NCBI GenBank assembly: GCA_964505035.1
Contig: CAZDGK010000030.1
Location: forward strand, 1-15,192
Length of the DNA stretch: 15,192 nucleotides
From: CAZDGK01 sp964505035
GTDB lineage: Bacteria; Patescibacteriota; Saccharimonadia; UBA4664
Reading direction: 5' to 3'
The position numbers were made by a program, and so were the translations under genes. Below the pieces are notes generated by a model. That model was not told the DNA's origin. It saw only the letters and a program-made list of their open reading frames with translations, and made no database searches. How positions within the stretch are numbered: position 1 is the first letter of the stretch; each line of letters begins with the position of its first letter. This document shows positions 1 through 6,026 of this stretch, in pieces.

Positions 1-521
1 GGCAAGGTGTAGACGATGAGCTGGCCGTCGCCCTCGTCGACGTCCTCGGCGCCGGCCTCGATGGCGGCCATGGTGGCAGCTTCGGCGTCCTTGGTGGGCA
101 CGACAATGAGGCCGCGCTGAGTGAATTGGTAGGCGACGCTACCGGTAGTGCCGAGGCTGCCACCGTGCTTGCTGAACGCACTGCGAACGTCGGCGGCGGT
201 ACGGTTGCGATTGTCGGTGGCGGTTTCGACGAGGATGGCGACGCCGCCGGGGCCGTAGCCCTCGTACATCACTTCCTCGAACACGGCGCTGGCATCCTGG
301 CCGGAGCCGCGCTTGATGGCACGGTCGATATTGTTGTTGGGCACGCCGGCTTTGCGGGCGGAATCGACGGCCAGGCGGAGCTTGAAGTTCATGGCCGGGT
401 CGGCGCCGGAGCGGGCGGCTACCGAGATAAGGTTGGCGAATTTAGTAAAGCTGGCGCCACGGCGGGCGTCCTTGATGCCTTTTTGATGCTTGATGGAAGC
501 CCACTTTGAGTGTCCTGACAT
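1..521 (-). CDS. yebC: YebC/PmpR-family protein, C-terminus cut by window edge
   Basis: The 173 visible residues begin MSGHSKWASIKHQKGIKD, the hallmark N-terminus of the YebC/PmpR/TACO1 family. They continue with a lysine/arginine-rich helical domain containing NFKLRLAVDSARKAGVPNNN (about 47-66) and the conserved VMYEGYGPGGVAI (about 84-96). Family members are about 240 residues long, so roughly 65 residues are missing beyond base 1. Known members are cytoplasmic; they have been described as DNA-binding regulators (PmpR) and more recently as factors that help ribosomes through difficult peptide stretches. The ATG at 521 is preceded by GGGAG seven bases upstream, so it is a Shine-Dalgarno start. 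The gene lies directly downstream of comEC on the same strand but has its own promoter at the comEC stop codon. The family assignment is very secure. The cellular role in this organism is inferred. Confidence 0.96.
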   Translation of the reverse strand, partial: MSGHSKWASIKHQKGIKDARRGASFTKFANLISVAARSGADPAMNFKLRLAVDSARKAGVPNNNIDRAIKRGSGQDASAVFEEVMYEGYGPGGVAILVETATDNRNRTAADVRSAFSKHGGSLGTTGSVAYQFTQRGLIVVPTKDAEAATMAAIEAGAEDVDEGDGQLIVYTL

Positions 522-591
522 GGCTGATCTCCCGAATACAAATAAATGGCCCGACCGCGAACTTAGGCGGACCGAAGCTGATTTTGAGGCT

Positions 592-600
592 ATTATACCA
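592..600 (-). promoter_or_regulatory. Extended -10 promoter of yebC overlapping the comEC stop codon
   Basis: Read on the minus strand the bases are TGGTATAAT, a perfect TATAAT with the TGn extension. The comEC stop TAA (593-595) lies inside it. No good -35 is found 17 bases upstream, as is usual for extended -10 promoters. The predicted transcript start is near 585, giving a yebC leader of about 64 bases with a GGGAG ribosome site. Confidence 0.6.
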
Positions 601-2020
601 TAACGGCGGCGCGGCGGCGGTTGAGGCCCACCAGAATGATGACGGCAGCCAAGATGAGGCCGTAGAGCGCGATGAGGCCGGCGGTGTCGAGGCCAAGCGT
701 GAGGCCGGCCCAAGGCAGGGCGGCGAAGGCGTCGATGAGATCGAGCATGAAGCCAAGCAGCAGCTGAGCAGGCCAGGCGAACCAGCCAGCAAAGGCGGGT
801 ACGATCATGCCGGCCAGCCCCGCGATGAAGGTGAGGAGCATGGCGAGCGGTACAAGCGGCAGGATAAGCAGATTGGTGAGTGGGGCGACCAGTGAGAAAT
901 TGGCGAAGGCAAACATGATGAGCGGGACGGTCATAGCCTGGGCGGTGGTGGACTCGATGAAGAGCTTGGCGGCTAGCCACTTGGGATGGCCAAGGCGGGC
1001 TTCGACGGCCGGCGCTACGACCATGATGCCGAAGAAGGCCAGGAATGACAGCAGCCAGCCGAGATCGGAGAGGTAGGCGGGGTTGAAGGCGGCGGTGGCG
1101 CCGGCTACCAGCAGCAGGAGGGTGACGGGATGGAAGCGGCGACCGTAATAGGCCGCTAGCAGCACGAGCACAGCGACGAGGCTGGCGCGGACGATGCTAG
1201 CGGTGGCGCCGGTGACGATGAGAAAGCCGCCGATGAGCCAGAGCGACACCACCAGCGCTAGGCCACGACCCCAGCGCTGAAGCAGCCGATGGGTGGCGGC
1301 AATGATGATGGTGAGGTTGTAGCCGGAGACGGCCACGAGGTGGCTGAGGCCAACGAGGGCCAGCTCATTCTGCAGCGGCTTGGGGATGAGGGCGCGGACG
1401 CCGACGAGCAGGCCCAGGCCAAATGACGCTAGGGGCTCGGGCAGCGCCGTCTTGACGCCCACGAAGAAGCGCTGGCGGAGGCGCTCGAGCCAGGACTGCT
1501 GGGTAGAGATGATCGCGAGGTGTGGGTAGCTAAGCTCGGGCGGGCCGCTGAGATACGGCGGGCGGAGGCGGCCCTCCAGATGCACCAGGTAGCCGCGGTG
1601 GAGATTGCCGCGCGGCAGGCGCACCAGAATGGTGCCGGGCAACACCTGGCCAGCGCCGGGCGTGCCGGGATCGGCGCGGAGACCGCCGGCGTGAAAGCTG
1701 GTGAAGCCGCGTGGGTCGGCCACCGGGTCGTCACTGACGACGGCCGACAGCGACACCGACTCCCCCACTAGCCCGAGCAGCCGGCCCTGGTCCCCCGCCC
1801 AGGCGGCCGAGCGCCACAGCCCCAGAGCCAGCGCGATTAGCACCAGGGCGGCCAGGAGCAGCCGGCGGCGGCGCAGGCTGAGCACCGCCAGGAGACCGCC
1901 GGCCAGTGCGAGCGGCAGCACCGACACGCCAGCGCCCAGGCGGCCGAGCGCCACCCCAGTCAGCAGGGCGCCGCAGATGAGGCTAATGATGGTGGTCCGG
2001 CGCAGCGACATAGACGCCAT
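593..2020 (-). CDS. comEC: ComEC/Rec2-type DNA-uptake channel lacking the metallo-beta-lactamase domain
   Basis: Polytopic inner-membrane protein, 475 residues from the ATG at 2020; an ATG at 2011 is equally possible. Two or three N-terminal membrane segments (about 10-70) precede a soluble OB-like/DUF4131-type region (about 82-175). The Competence domain follows, with HLVAVSGYN at 227-235, TGATASIVRA at 270-279 and DLGWLLSFLAFFGI at 319-332, all matching ComEC signatures. The protein ends after a last helix and an arginine patch (RRR). There is no C-terminal metallo-beta-lactamase domain, which is present in the long family members of about 750 residues. The frame stays open upstream to an ATG at 2221, but that extension crosses the terminator of the preceding gene and has a non-protein-like composition. 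No clear Shine-Dalgarno is seen. The known role of the family is transport of single-stranded DNA across the membrane in natural transformation. The function here is inferred from the channel core. Confidence 0.9.
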   Translation of the reverse strand: MASMSLRRTTIISLICGALLTGVALGRLGAGVSVLPLALAGGLLAVLSLRRRRLLLAALVLIALALGLWRSAAWAGDQGRLLGLVGESVSLSAVVSDDPVADPRGFTSFHAGGLRADPGTPGAGQVLPGTILVRLPRGNLHRGYLVHLEGRLRPPYLSGPPELSYPHLAIISTQQSWLERLRQRFFVGVKTALPEPLASFGLGLLVGVRALIPKPLQNELALVGLSHLVAVSGYNLTIIIAATHRLLQRWGRGLALVVSLWLIGGFLIVTGATASIVRASLVAVLVLLAAYYGRRFHPVTLLLLVAGATAAFNPAYLSDLGWLLSFLAFFGIMVVAPAVEARLGHPKWLAAKLFIESTTAQAMTVPLIMFAFANFSLVAPLTNLLILPLVPLAMLLTFIAGLAGMIVPAFAGWFAWPAQLLLGFMLDLIDAFAALPWAGLTLGLDTAGLIALYGLILAAVIILVGLNRRRAAVMV

Positions 2021-2060
2021 GGTACGGCAGCCAGACGGCGCGAGTCGAGCATAAGCACAA

Positions 2061-2090
2061 GAAACCCCGTACTCTGATGCGAGTACGGGG
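2061..2090 (-). terminator. Rho-independent terminator after the CPBP protease gene
   Basis: A perfect 10-bp stem (2065-2074 with 2081-2090) has a 6-base loop. On the minus strand it is followed by TTTCTTG. It lies 15 bases past the stop of the gene at 2106 and 45 bases before the comEC start, so it separates the two genes. Confidence 0.85.
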
Positions 2091-2105
2091 CGGTTCGCGG
2101 ACGAA

Positions 2106-3326
2106 CTAGTCGTTGGCGATGCGTCTGAGGATCTTGTCCGGGATGGACTGGAGCGCCAGCAGGGCCACGAGCAGGCAGGCGGGCCAGAACCCGACCACCT
2201 GCATGAAGCAGACCTCGGCAAACAGCGCCGGGATCCCGATCCAGAAGATCCGGGACACCCCGCTGCCGCTGGCCGATCTCCCGGCGAGCATCAGCAGCAA
2301 GATCGCCATTACCACCAATCGTGGCGCCAGCGAGTGGCTGAAGAGGCCGAGGAAGGCGAACAGGCCGTAGATGACGCCGACCAGGGCGATGAGTGACACC
2401 GCCGTGATGACGATGCCATGCTCGAGCCCGAGATCGTCGGACTCGCGGTCGAAGAGCATGACCTCTCCGACCACATCCAGGACGGCGCCGATGAGGATGG
2501 CCGCCCAGAAGTAGTCCCAGAAGCTCCAGCCCGGCAGCGCCGACAGATGGTCGGAGTGCAGCCAGGTCAGTAGGTCGCTGAGTGGCCGGTCCAAGACCGC
2601 GGAGGCCAGGACGACCAGGATGAGGTTCCAGAAGATGATGAACCCATTGGCCGCACCAAACTTACTGATGCGGTCCACTGCGAACATCACGGCGTTGAAG
2701 CCCAGGTGGACCAGCAACGCCCCCAGGAGGCCGAAGTTGATATAGATCACCGTCAGAGCGAGTCCGCCGACGAATTGCGGCAGGACGAACATGACGTGGC
2801 GCTCGGCCGGGTCCTTGTAGTTGCTGAAGTGAATCAGCGCCCACAGGCCGTTGCCGACCAGGACCAGCGCGTAGAACGCGATGTCGCTGTGCAGGAACGG
2901 CAGCTTGGGCAGGACGCCCAGGGCGAACCAGCGGGCGCCGAGCTCCTCGAGCAGCACGATGATGGTGATTCCGAGGAATTCTGGACCCGGCACACGCTCC
3001 CAGCGCGGGCCGCTCCAAATGCGCCGCAGCGACTTGGGCTTGCCGTAGACGGCAATGGCCAGACCCACCAACACCAGGCTGGCAGCGATATCCGCCAGGA
3101 TGGCCGCCGCACCCTGCGGGAACAGCTCGCCGAACTGGTTGGTGCCAGCCCGGGTACCGGCGAGGTTGCCGGTGAGGAAGTCCCACAGGAGCATGCCGAA
3201 CCGGGTGAAGCCGCCGCTTTGATAAGCGAAGACCGCCAAGACGACAATCAGACAAGCGGGCGTCCACCAGTTGACGGACTCGGTCTTGTCCTGGTTGGTA
3301 CGTTGGAGCGTGCGTTCAGACGTCAC
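2106..3326 (-). CDS. CPBP-family intramembrane metalloprotease homologue, multi-pass
   Basis: A 406-residue protein with about 8-10 hydrophobic segments. The three CPBP (CAAX-protease/Abi) motifs are visible in order. Motif 1 is EELGAR at 127-132 (EExxxR). Motif 2 is WALIH at 162-166, where Trp replaces the usual Phe of FxxxH. Motif 3 is HLGFN at 207-211 (HxxxN). These acidic and histidine residues form the active site in known members, which cleave prenylated proteins or bacteriocin-type peptides, so the enzyme is plausibly active. After the protease core, residues about 225-400 add four to five more membrane helices, longer than minimal CPBP proteins (about 220-300 residues). The start is a GTG at 3326, chosen because GAGGTGG lies 4-5 bases upstream. 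The gene is monocistronic, with its own terminator, and is divergent from the orphan gene at 3517. Substrate unknown. Confidence 0.75.
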   Translation of the reverse strand: MTSERTLQRTNQDKTESVNWWTPACLIVVLAVFAYQSGGFTRFGMLLWDFLTGNLAGTRAGTNQFGELFPQGAAAILADIAASLVLVGLAIAVYGKPKSLRRIWSGPRWERVPGPEFLGITIIVLLEELGARWFALGVLPKLPFLHSDIAFYALVLVGNGLWALIHFSNYKDPAERHVMFVLPQFVGGLALTVIYINFGLLGALLVHLGFNAVMFAVDRISKFGAANGFIIFWNLILVVLASAVLDRPLSDLLTWLHSDHLSALPGWSFWDYFWAAILIGAVLDVVGEVMLFDRESDDLGLEHGIVITAVSLIALVGVIYGLFAFLGLFSHSLAPRLVVMAILLLMLAGRSASGSGVSRIFWIGIPALFAEVCFMQVVGFWPACLLVALLALQSIPDKILRRIAND

Positions 3327-3367
3327 GCTTCCACCTCATTTCTGTATCGAGGTCAAGGTACAAACTT

Positions 3368-3399
3368 GCCGCCGTACGATACTACATACGGCGGCTTTT
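3368..3399. repeat. 9-bp perfect inverted repeat with TTTT tail in a divergent intergenic region
   Basis: Arms gccgccgta (3368-3376) and tacggcggc (3387-3395) flank a 10-base spacer, and TTTT follows on the plus strand. As RNA on the plus strand it has terminator shape, which would stop antisense transcription from 2106-3326 before the next gene. It also lies inside the possible minus-strand promoter of the protease gene, so it could be an operator. Confidence 0.6.
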
Positions 3400-3404
3400 G
3401 ACAA
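3376..3404 (-). promoter_or_regulatory. Possible promoter of the CPBP protease gene
   Basis: On the minus strand TTGTCA (3399-3404) is followed after 17 bases by TATCGT (3376-3381). The -35 matches five of six consensus bases and the -10 four of six. The inverted repeat at 3368-3395 overlaps the spacer and the -10. This is a weak call; it would give a leader of about 43 bases. Confidence 0.35.
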
Positions 3405-3435
3405 GATTTGGTGCGGATCTAGGCGGGTATTATCC

Positions 3436-3464
3436 TTTACTAAATAGATTTTTGATTGTACAAT
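3436..3464 (+). promoter_or_regulatory. Promoter of the orphan gene at 3517
   Basis: TTTACT (3436-3441), a 17-base AT-rich spacer, then TACAAT (3459-3464). The predicted transcript start is near 3471, immediately before the leader hairpin at 3474-3492. Confidence 0.65.
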
Positions 3465-3473
3465 ACAGTGGCT

Positions 3474-3492
3474 CTGCGGGAACAGCCCGCAG
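3474..3492 (+). promoter_or_regulatory. Leader hairpin at the 5' end of the orphan mRNA
   Basis: CTGCGGG and CCCGCAG form a perfect 7-bp stem with a 5-base loop, starting about 3 bases after the predicted transcript start. The ribosome site (GAGGGG, 3504-3509) is 11 bases further on. It may protect the 5' end or regulate translation; the role is inferred. A similar hairpin precedes the gene at 4440-4823. Confidence 0.5.
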
Positions 3493-3516
3493 ACTGATCA
3501 AGAGAGGGGTGGCACG

Positions 3517-4317
3517 ATGCCCCCTGCTCAGCTCAATGACATCATGCCGATGCTGTCCGGCGACGAGATGACGACCTACCTTCGGGCGTTCGGCATCCGC
3601 CGGGTGGTGACGGTGCGCGACGAGACCGGCGGCACGGAGGGCACTTCGGTGTACCTCATCGCCGATCCGGACCGCGGCCTGTGGCAGCAGATCATGGACG
3701 CGCCGGAACTCGGCGTGCCGTGGCCCCTGCTTGGCCTGTACGGTCACCTGGGAGTGATGATGCTGCGCCCGATGCGGGAGCAGAACATCGCCTGGATCCC
3801 CAACGAGGTGCTCGGAGCCGCGCTCGTCGAGCTCGGTCTCGACGAGCGGAACGAGCCTGGCCAGATCCATGGCGAGGCCGCCGACGATTTCCGTATCGGC
3901 GTGCTGCTGTGGGGATTCCAGGAGGGCCTCTCGGCCGAGTCGTTCGGCAAGGAGTGGTACACGGTGGACAGGAGCAACCTGCTCGGCATCGTGACCGACC
4001 TGGGCATCTCGCCCAGCCAGAGCGACATGACCGAGGAGCAGTCCGCGGCCTTCCAGGAAGCCTCGGCGAACGAGGACTGGATGGCATCGGTGCTGCTGGT
4101 CTACCCCTGGTGCGACCCGGGCGAGGCCCGGCACTGGGCCCAGCTGACGGTGCTGCCGACCGACGAGGTCGGTGAGCTGACCGACGAGGCGCTGACTCGC
4201 GCCGTCACCCTGACCCGGTTCGGCTGGAACCTGACCGATCCGGGCGTCCTCGAGCCGGAGCTGGCGGAGATTCGCCGCCACCTGGCCGCACCGACCGCGG
4301 TGTACGACGTCGTCTGA
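3517..4317 (+). CDS. Orphan acidic soluble protein, unknown function
   Basis: 266 residues with no family recognised. It has no signal peptide or membrane segment, is rich in Asp, Glu, Trp and Leu, and contains only one lysine (GK near residue 144), which is striking for this length. Reality is supported by a complete expression unit: a -35/-10 promoter at 3436-3464, a leader hairpin, GAGGGG seven bases before the ATG at 3517, and a strong terminator directly after the stop. A minus-strand open frame covers the same stretch (3430-4323). Its product is rich in His, Arg, Gln and Gly and has no expression signals, so it was taken as a shadow. The composition (alternating amphipathic segments such as DEALTRAVTLTRFGW) suggests a globular cytoplasmic protein. 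Function cannot be named; it may be lineage-specific. Confidence 0.75.
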   Translation: MPPAQLNDIMPMLSGDEMTTYLRAFGIRRVVTVRDETGGTEGTSVYLIADPDRGLWQQIMDAPELGVPWPLLGLYGHLGVMMLRPMREQNIAWIPNEVLGAALVELGLDERNEPGQIHGEAADDFRIGVLLWGFQEGLSAESFGKEWYTVDRSNLLGIVTDLGISPSQSDMTEEQSAAFQEASANEDWMASVLLVYPWCDPGEARHWAQLTVLPTDEVGELTDEALTRAVTLTRFGWNLTDPGVLEPELAEIRRHLAAPTAVYDVV

Positions 4318-4326
4318 TGTCACATT

Positions 4327-4377
4327 CGCCCCGTTCGCATCTGGACATTACCGGATGCAAACGGGGCGTCGTTAATT
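4327..4377 (+). terminator. Terminator of the orphan gene at 3517
   Basis: A long hairpin: 4327-4335 pairs with 4360-4368, then after one mismatch 4337-4341 pairs with 4354-4358 and continues to a 6-base loop. The tail is TCGTTAATT. It begins nine bases after the stop codon. Confidence 0.8.
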
Positions 4378-4380
4378 ACT

Positions 4381-4416
4381 ACCCAAATGGAAACGCCCCG
4401 CTCAATGAGCGGGGCG
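4381..4416 (-). terminator. Terminator of the orphan gene at 4440-4823
   Basis: A perfect 10-bp stem (4394-4403 with 4407-4416) with a 3-base loop, followed on the minus strand by TTTCCATTT. It shares the CGCCCCG/CGGGGCG core with the convergent terminator at 4327, so the two could also pair with each other. Confidence 0.85.
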
Positions 4417-4439
4417 TAGATTGACTTGGCGGGGCAGGG

Positions 4440-4823
4440 CTACGACCGGCGCTCGATGTGGACGCCGATCAGCCGCATGGCCTCCCGGATCTCATCGAGC
4501 GACATCTCCCGCGTGCGCGGGTGAATCTCCTGGAAGTCCAGGAGGTCGTAGGACATCGACACCGGCATGTCGTAGACCAGATGGTGGTTGGTGATGAAGA
4601 CCAGCACCTGCGACGTCTGGTACTTCCGGTCGCGCACATACTGCGAGACGTGGTTGCCGGCCAGATAGGTGATCTCGTCGGCCTCCTCGTCAGTGGCGGC
4701 GGCTTCGATGGTGACATGACTGATCTGGGCGAGACCGTCCAGATCGAACGTAGCCAGCACGACACCGCCGCGGCTAATGGTGGCGACGCCCTTGTCCCGG
4801 TCGACGTCAATGCTCAGGACCAT
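4440..4823 (-). CDS. Orphan 127-residue acidic protein, unknown function
   Basis: No family recognised. The N-terminal third looks like beta-strand structure (MVLSIDVDRDKGVATISRGG, then VVLATFDLDGL), and the C-terminus has an acidic helix (SLDEIREAMRLIGVHIERR). There are only two lysines, and no signal peptide or membrane helix. The ATG at 4823 has AAGGAG five bases upstream (4829-4834), which fixes the start. A well-formed promoter (4885-4913), a leader hairpin (4842-4858) and a terminator (4381-4416) make it a self-contained transcription unit. The promoter begins nine bases after the 3' end of tRNA-Lys. The gene is convergent with the orphan at 3517. Confidence 0.75.
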   Translation of the reverse strand: MVLSIDVDRDKGVATISRGGVVLATFDLDGLAQISHVTIEAAATDEEADEITYLAGNHVSQYVRDRKYQTSQVLVFITNHHLVYDMPVSMSYDLLDFQEIHPRTREMSLDEIREAMRLIGVHIERRS

Positions 4824-4841
4824 GGATACTCCTTACGGTAG

Positions 4842-4858
4842 GGCGCGAAACTCGCGCC
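4842..4858 (-). promoter_or_regulatory. Leader hairpin upstream of the ribosome site of the orphan at 4440-4823
   Basis: GGCGCGA and TCGCGCC form a perfect 7-bp stem with a 3-base loop, seven bases upstream of AAGGAG on the minus strand. Like the hairpin at 3474-3492 it lies between the promoter and the ribosome site of an orphan gene. Confidence 0.5.
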
Positions 4859-4884
4859 AGCTGGTCACTGGGTAGAGCGGACTT

Positions 4885-4913
4885 ATAATACCATAATGCT
4901 GGCTATAAGGCAA
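4885..4913 (-). promoter_or_regulatory. Promoter of the orphan gene at 4440-4823
   Basis: Minus strand: TTGCCT (4908-4913), a 17-base spacer ending in ATGG, then TATTAT (4885-4890). It therefore has both a -35 and a TGn-extended -10. The predicted start is near 4878. Confidence 0.7.
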
Positions 4914-4921
4914 TAATTACT

Positions 4922-4998
4922 TGGTGGGCCAGCTGGGATTCGAACCCAGGACACGAGGCTTAAAAGGCCCCTGCTCTAACCAACTGAGCTACTGGCCC
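4922..4998 (-). tRNA. tRNA-Lys (anticodon UUU), CCA encoded
   Basis: A complete 77-base cloverleaf on the minus strand. The acceptor stem GGGCCAG pairs with CTGGCCC, followed by discriminator A and an encoded CCA. The D arm is GCTC/GAGC. The anticodon stem GGGGC/GCCTC has one G-U pair and the loop CTTTTAA places TTT at positions 34-36. The T arm is CTGGG/CCCAG with loop TTCGAAT. It has its own promoter, which overlaps the end of the membrane-protein gene at 5047. No hairpin terminator is seen after the CCA; the promoter of the next gene starts nine bases on. Confidence 0.97.
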
Positions 4999-5013
4999 GT
5001 GCGTAACCGCCCT

Positions 5014-5042
5014 ATTGTACTGAAAATGAGGCTGGCTGTCCA
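5014..5042 (-). promoter_or_regulatory. Promoter of tRNA-Lys
   Basis: Minus strand: TGGACA (5037-5042), a 17-base spacer, TACAAT (5014-5019). It matches the consensus at ten of twelve positions. The predicted start is about nine bases before the mature tRNA 5' end. The -35 lies just beyond the stop codon of the 5047 gene. Confidence 0.75.
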
Positions 5043-5046
5043 CGGA

Positions 5047-5529
5047 TTAGTGGTGGGGTTTGTCTTTGGGTCGGTGAAAGGTCTGGATAATGACGGCCAC
5101 CGGCAAGAGCCCGAGCAACCAGAGGTAGTACTGGTTGAACTGGGAGGCGAGGAAGGAGCTGTCGGTAATGTTTTGGAGCTGGTCGGTGGACATGACGTGC
5201 AGGGCGGCCGTCACGAGCAAGGCGCCGGCGGCCAGACCGACAATGATATTGAAGACGAAAGCGCCCTTGTCGTGGCTGCCGTGGCCGCGCGGCGCAAAAC
5301 TAAAGAGCAGGATGGGGGCGCCAAGCAGGAGCCAATTGACCTGCTCGGGACTGAAGCTACCGAGGTATGGCCGCACGAACCCGCCGAGCTGTTCGGCTAG
5401 CACGAGGCCGACGTAGATACTGAGAATGAGTAGGCGCAAGTGAAATTTACCTGCTAGAGAGCCATAAAGTGCCCCCACGGCCAGCGCGGCGATGATGAAC
5501 ATATTGACGTCGAGTGGCGGGATAGACAT
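5047..5529 (-). CDS. Four-helix membrane protein, unknown function
   Basis: 160 residues with about four hydrophobic segments (roughly 9-27, 31-47, 64-80 and 90-112) plus a fifth near the C-terminus (about 133-150). A charged, histidine-rich loop, APRGHGSHDKG, lies at about 79-89. The first two helices (ALAVGALYGSLAGKFHLRL) vaguely recall CvpA-like proteins, but I would not assign the family. The ATG at 5529 follows an extended -10 promoter by about 20 bases, and no Shine-Dalgarno is present. An internal ATG ten codons on (residue 10) is an alternative start. It is located between an orphan gene upstream and tRNA-Lys downstream. Confidence 0.7.
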   Translation of the reverse strand: MSIPPLDVNMFIIAALAVGALYGSLAGKFHLRLLILSIYVGLVLAEQLGGFVRPYLGSFSPEQVNWLLLGAPILLFSFAPRGHGSHDKGAFVFNIIVGLAAGALLVTAALHVMSTDQLQNITDSSFLASQFNQYYLWLLGLLPVAVIIQTFHRPKDKPHH

Positions 5530-5548
5530 AAGAGGTTCGCTCTGTAGA

Positions 5549-5557
5549 ACAGTATAG
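5549..5557 (-). promoter_or_regulatory. Extended -10 promoter of the membrane protein at 5047-5529
   Basis: Minus strand TGCTATACT (TGn plus TATACT), which directly continues the T tail of the terminator at 5560-5586, so terminator and promoter are fused. The predicted leader is about 14 bases. Confidence 0.5.
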
Positions 5558-5586
5558 CAAACGGCCCCTGCTAATAGCGCAGGGGC
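5555..5586 (-). terminator. Terminator of the orphan gene at 5603-5959
   Basis: A perfect 10-bp stem (5560-5569 with 5577-5586) with a 7-base loop, followed on the minus strand by TTTGC. The T tail runs straight into the next gene's extended -10. Confidence 0.85.
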
Positions 5587-5602
5587 CGAGTGGGTTGGAG
5601 GA

Positions 5603-5959
5603 CTAGGAGACGTCGCCGAGGGGGCCCCGGAGGAGGCGGCCCACCACGACGGCGGTTACGACACCGACGAAGGCATCGTCGAACTGGTCGGCGCCTTCCA
5701 GCGCCGCCTTGATGCCGCCGCCGGCTCGCCGGACGTCGTCCTCGCCGAGGGTATAGACCTCGAAGAAGACTCCCCTGAGCTCGTCGTCGTTGAGTGCCCG
5801 CACCACGCTGGTAACCGCAGCGTCGAGCACGGTGGTGACGAGGAGCCGGGACTCGTCATGGTCGCCGTCTTCCGCCCTGTTCATCTCCAGGTTGTATAGC
5901 TCGGGCCAGAATTGGTCCTGGACCCTCGCCACCAACCGGTCGAGTACGGGTGTGCCCAT
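5603..5959 (-). CDS. Orphan 118-residue acidic protein, unknown function
   Basis: No family recognised. It is predicted mainly helical and soluble, rich in Asp, Val, Ala and Leu, and has a single lysine. A hydrophobic, glycine-containing C-terminal segment (FVGVVTAVVVGRLLRG, about 97-112) could be a buried helix or a membrane-associated one. The ATG at 5959 has GAGG four bases upstream. It has an extended -10 promoter at the 3' end of murD and a terminator 16 bases past its stop, so it is a separate unit although it follows murD on the same strand. Confidence 0.7.
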   Translation of the reverse strand: MGTPVLDRLVARVQDQFWPELYNLEMNRAEDGDHDESRLLVTTVLDAAVTSVVRALNDDELRGVFFEVYTLGEDDVRRAGGGIKAALEGADQFDDAFVGVVTAVVVGRLLRGPLGDVS

Positions 5960-5997
5960 ACAGCCTCGCTTTCTGATAGCGTGGAAATGACCGAGCT

Positions 5998-6026
5998 ACT
6001 ATAGCATAAGTAGTGACTAAAGTCGA
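5998..6026 (-). promoter_or_regulatory. Promoter of the orphan gene at 5603-5959, overlapping the murD 3' end
   Basis: Minus strand: TCGACT (6021-6026, inside murD), 17 bases, then TATAGT (5998-6003) preceded by TGC, an extended -10. The predicted leader is about 32 bases and includes a short CGCT/AGCG hairpin just before the GAGG ribosome site. Confidence 0.55.

Noticed and set aside
2021..2221. N-terminal extension of comEC up to an ATG at 2221
   Set aside because: It crosses the terminator at 2061-2090 and overlaps the CPBP gene in another frame, with a Ser/Arg/Cys-rich composition unlike ComEC.
3430..4323. Minus-strand open frame of 297 codons opposite the orphan at 3517
   Set aside because: The product is rich in His, Arg, Gln and Gly with no fold-like pattern and no ribosome site or promoter. 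The plus strand has promoter, ribosome site and terminator.
4921..5400. Plus-strand open frame beginning MVGQLGFEPRTRGLK
   Set aside because: Its start is the complement of tRNA-Lys; this peptide is a well-known false translation of antisense tRNA. The rest is antisense to the membrane protein at 5047.
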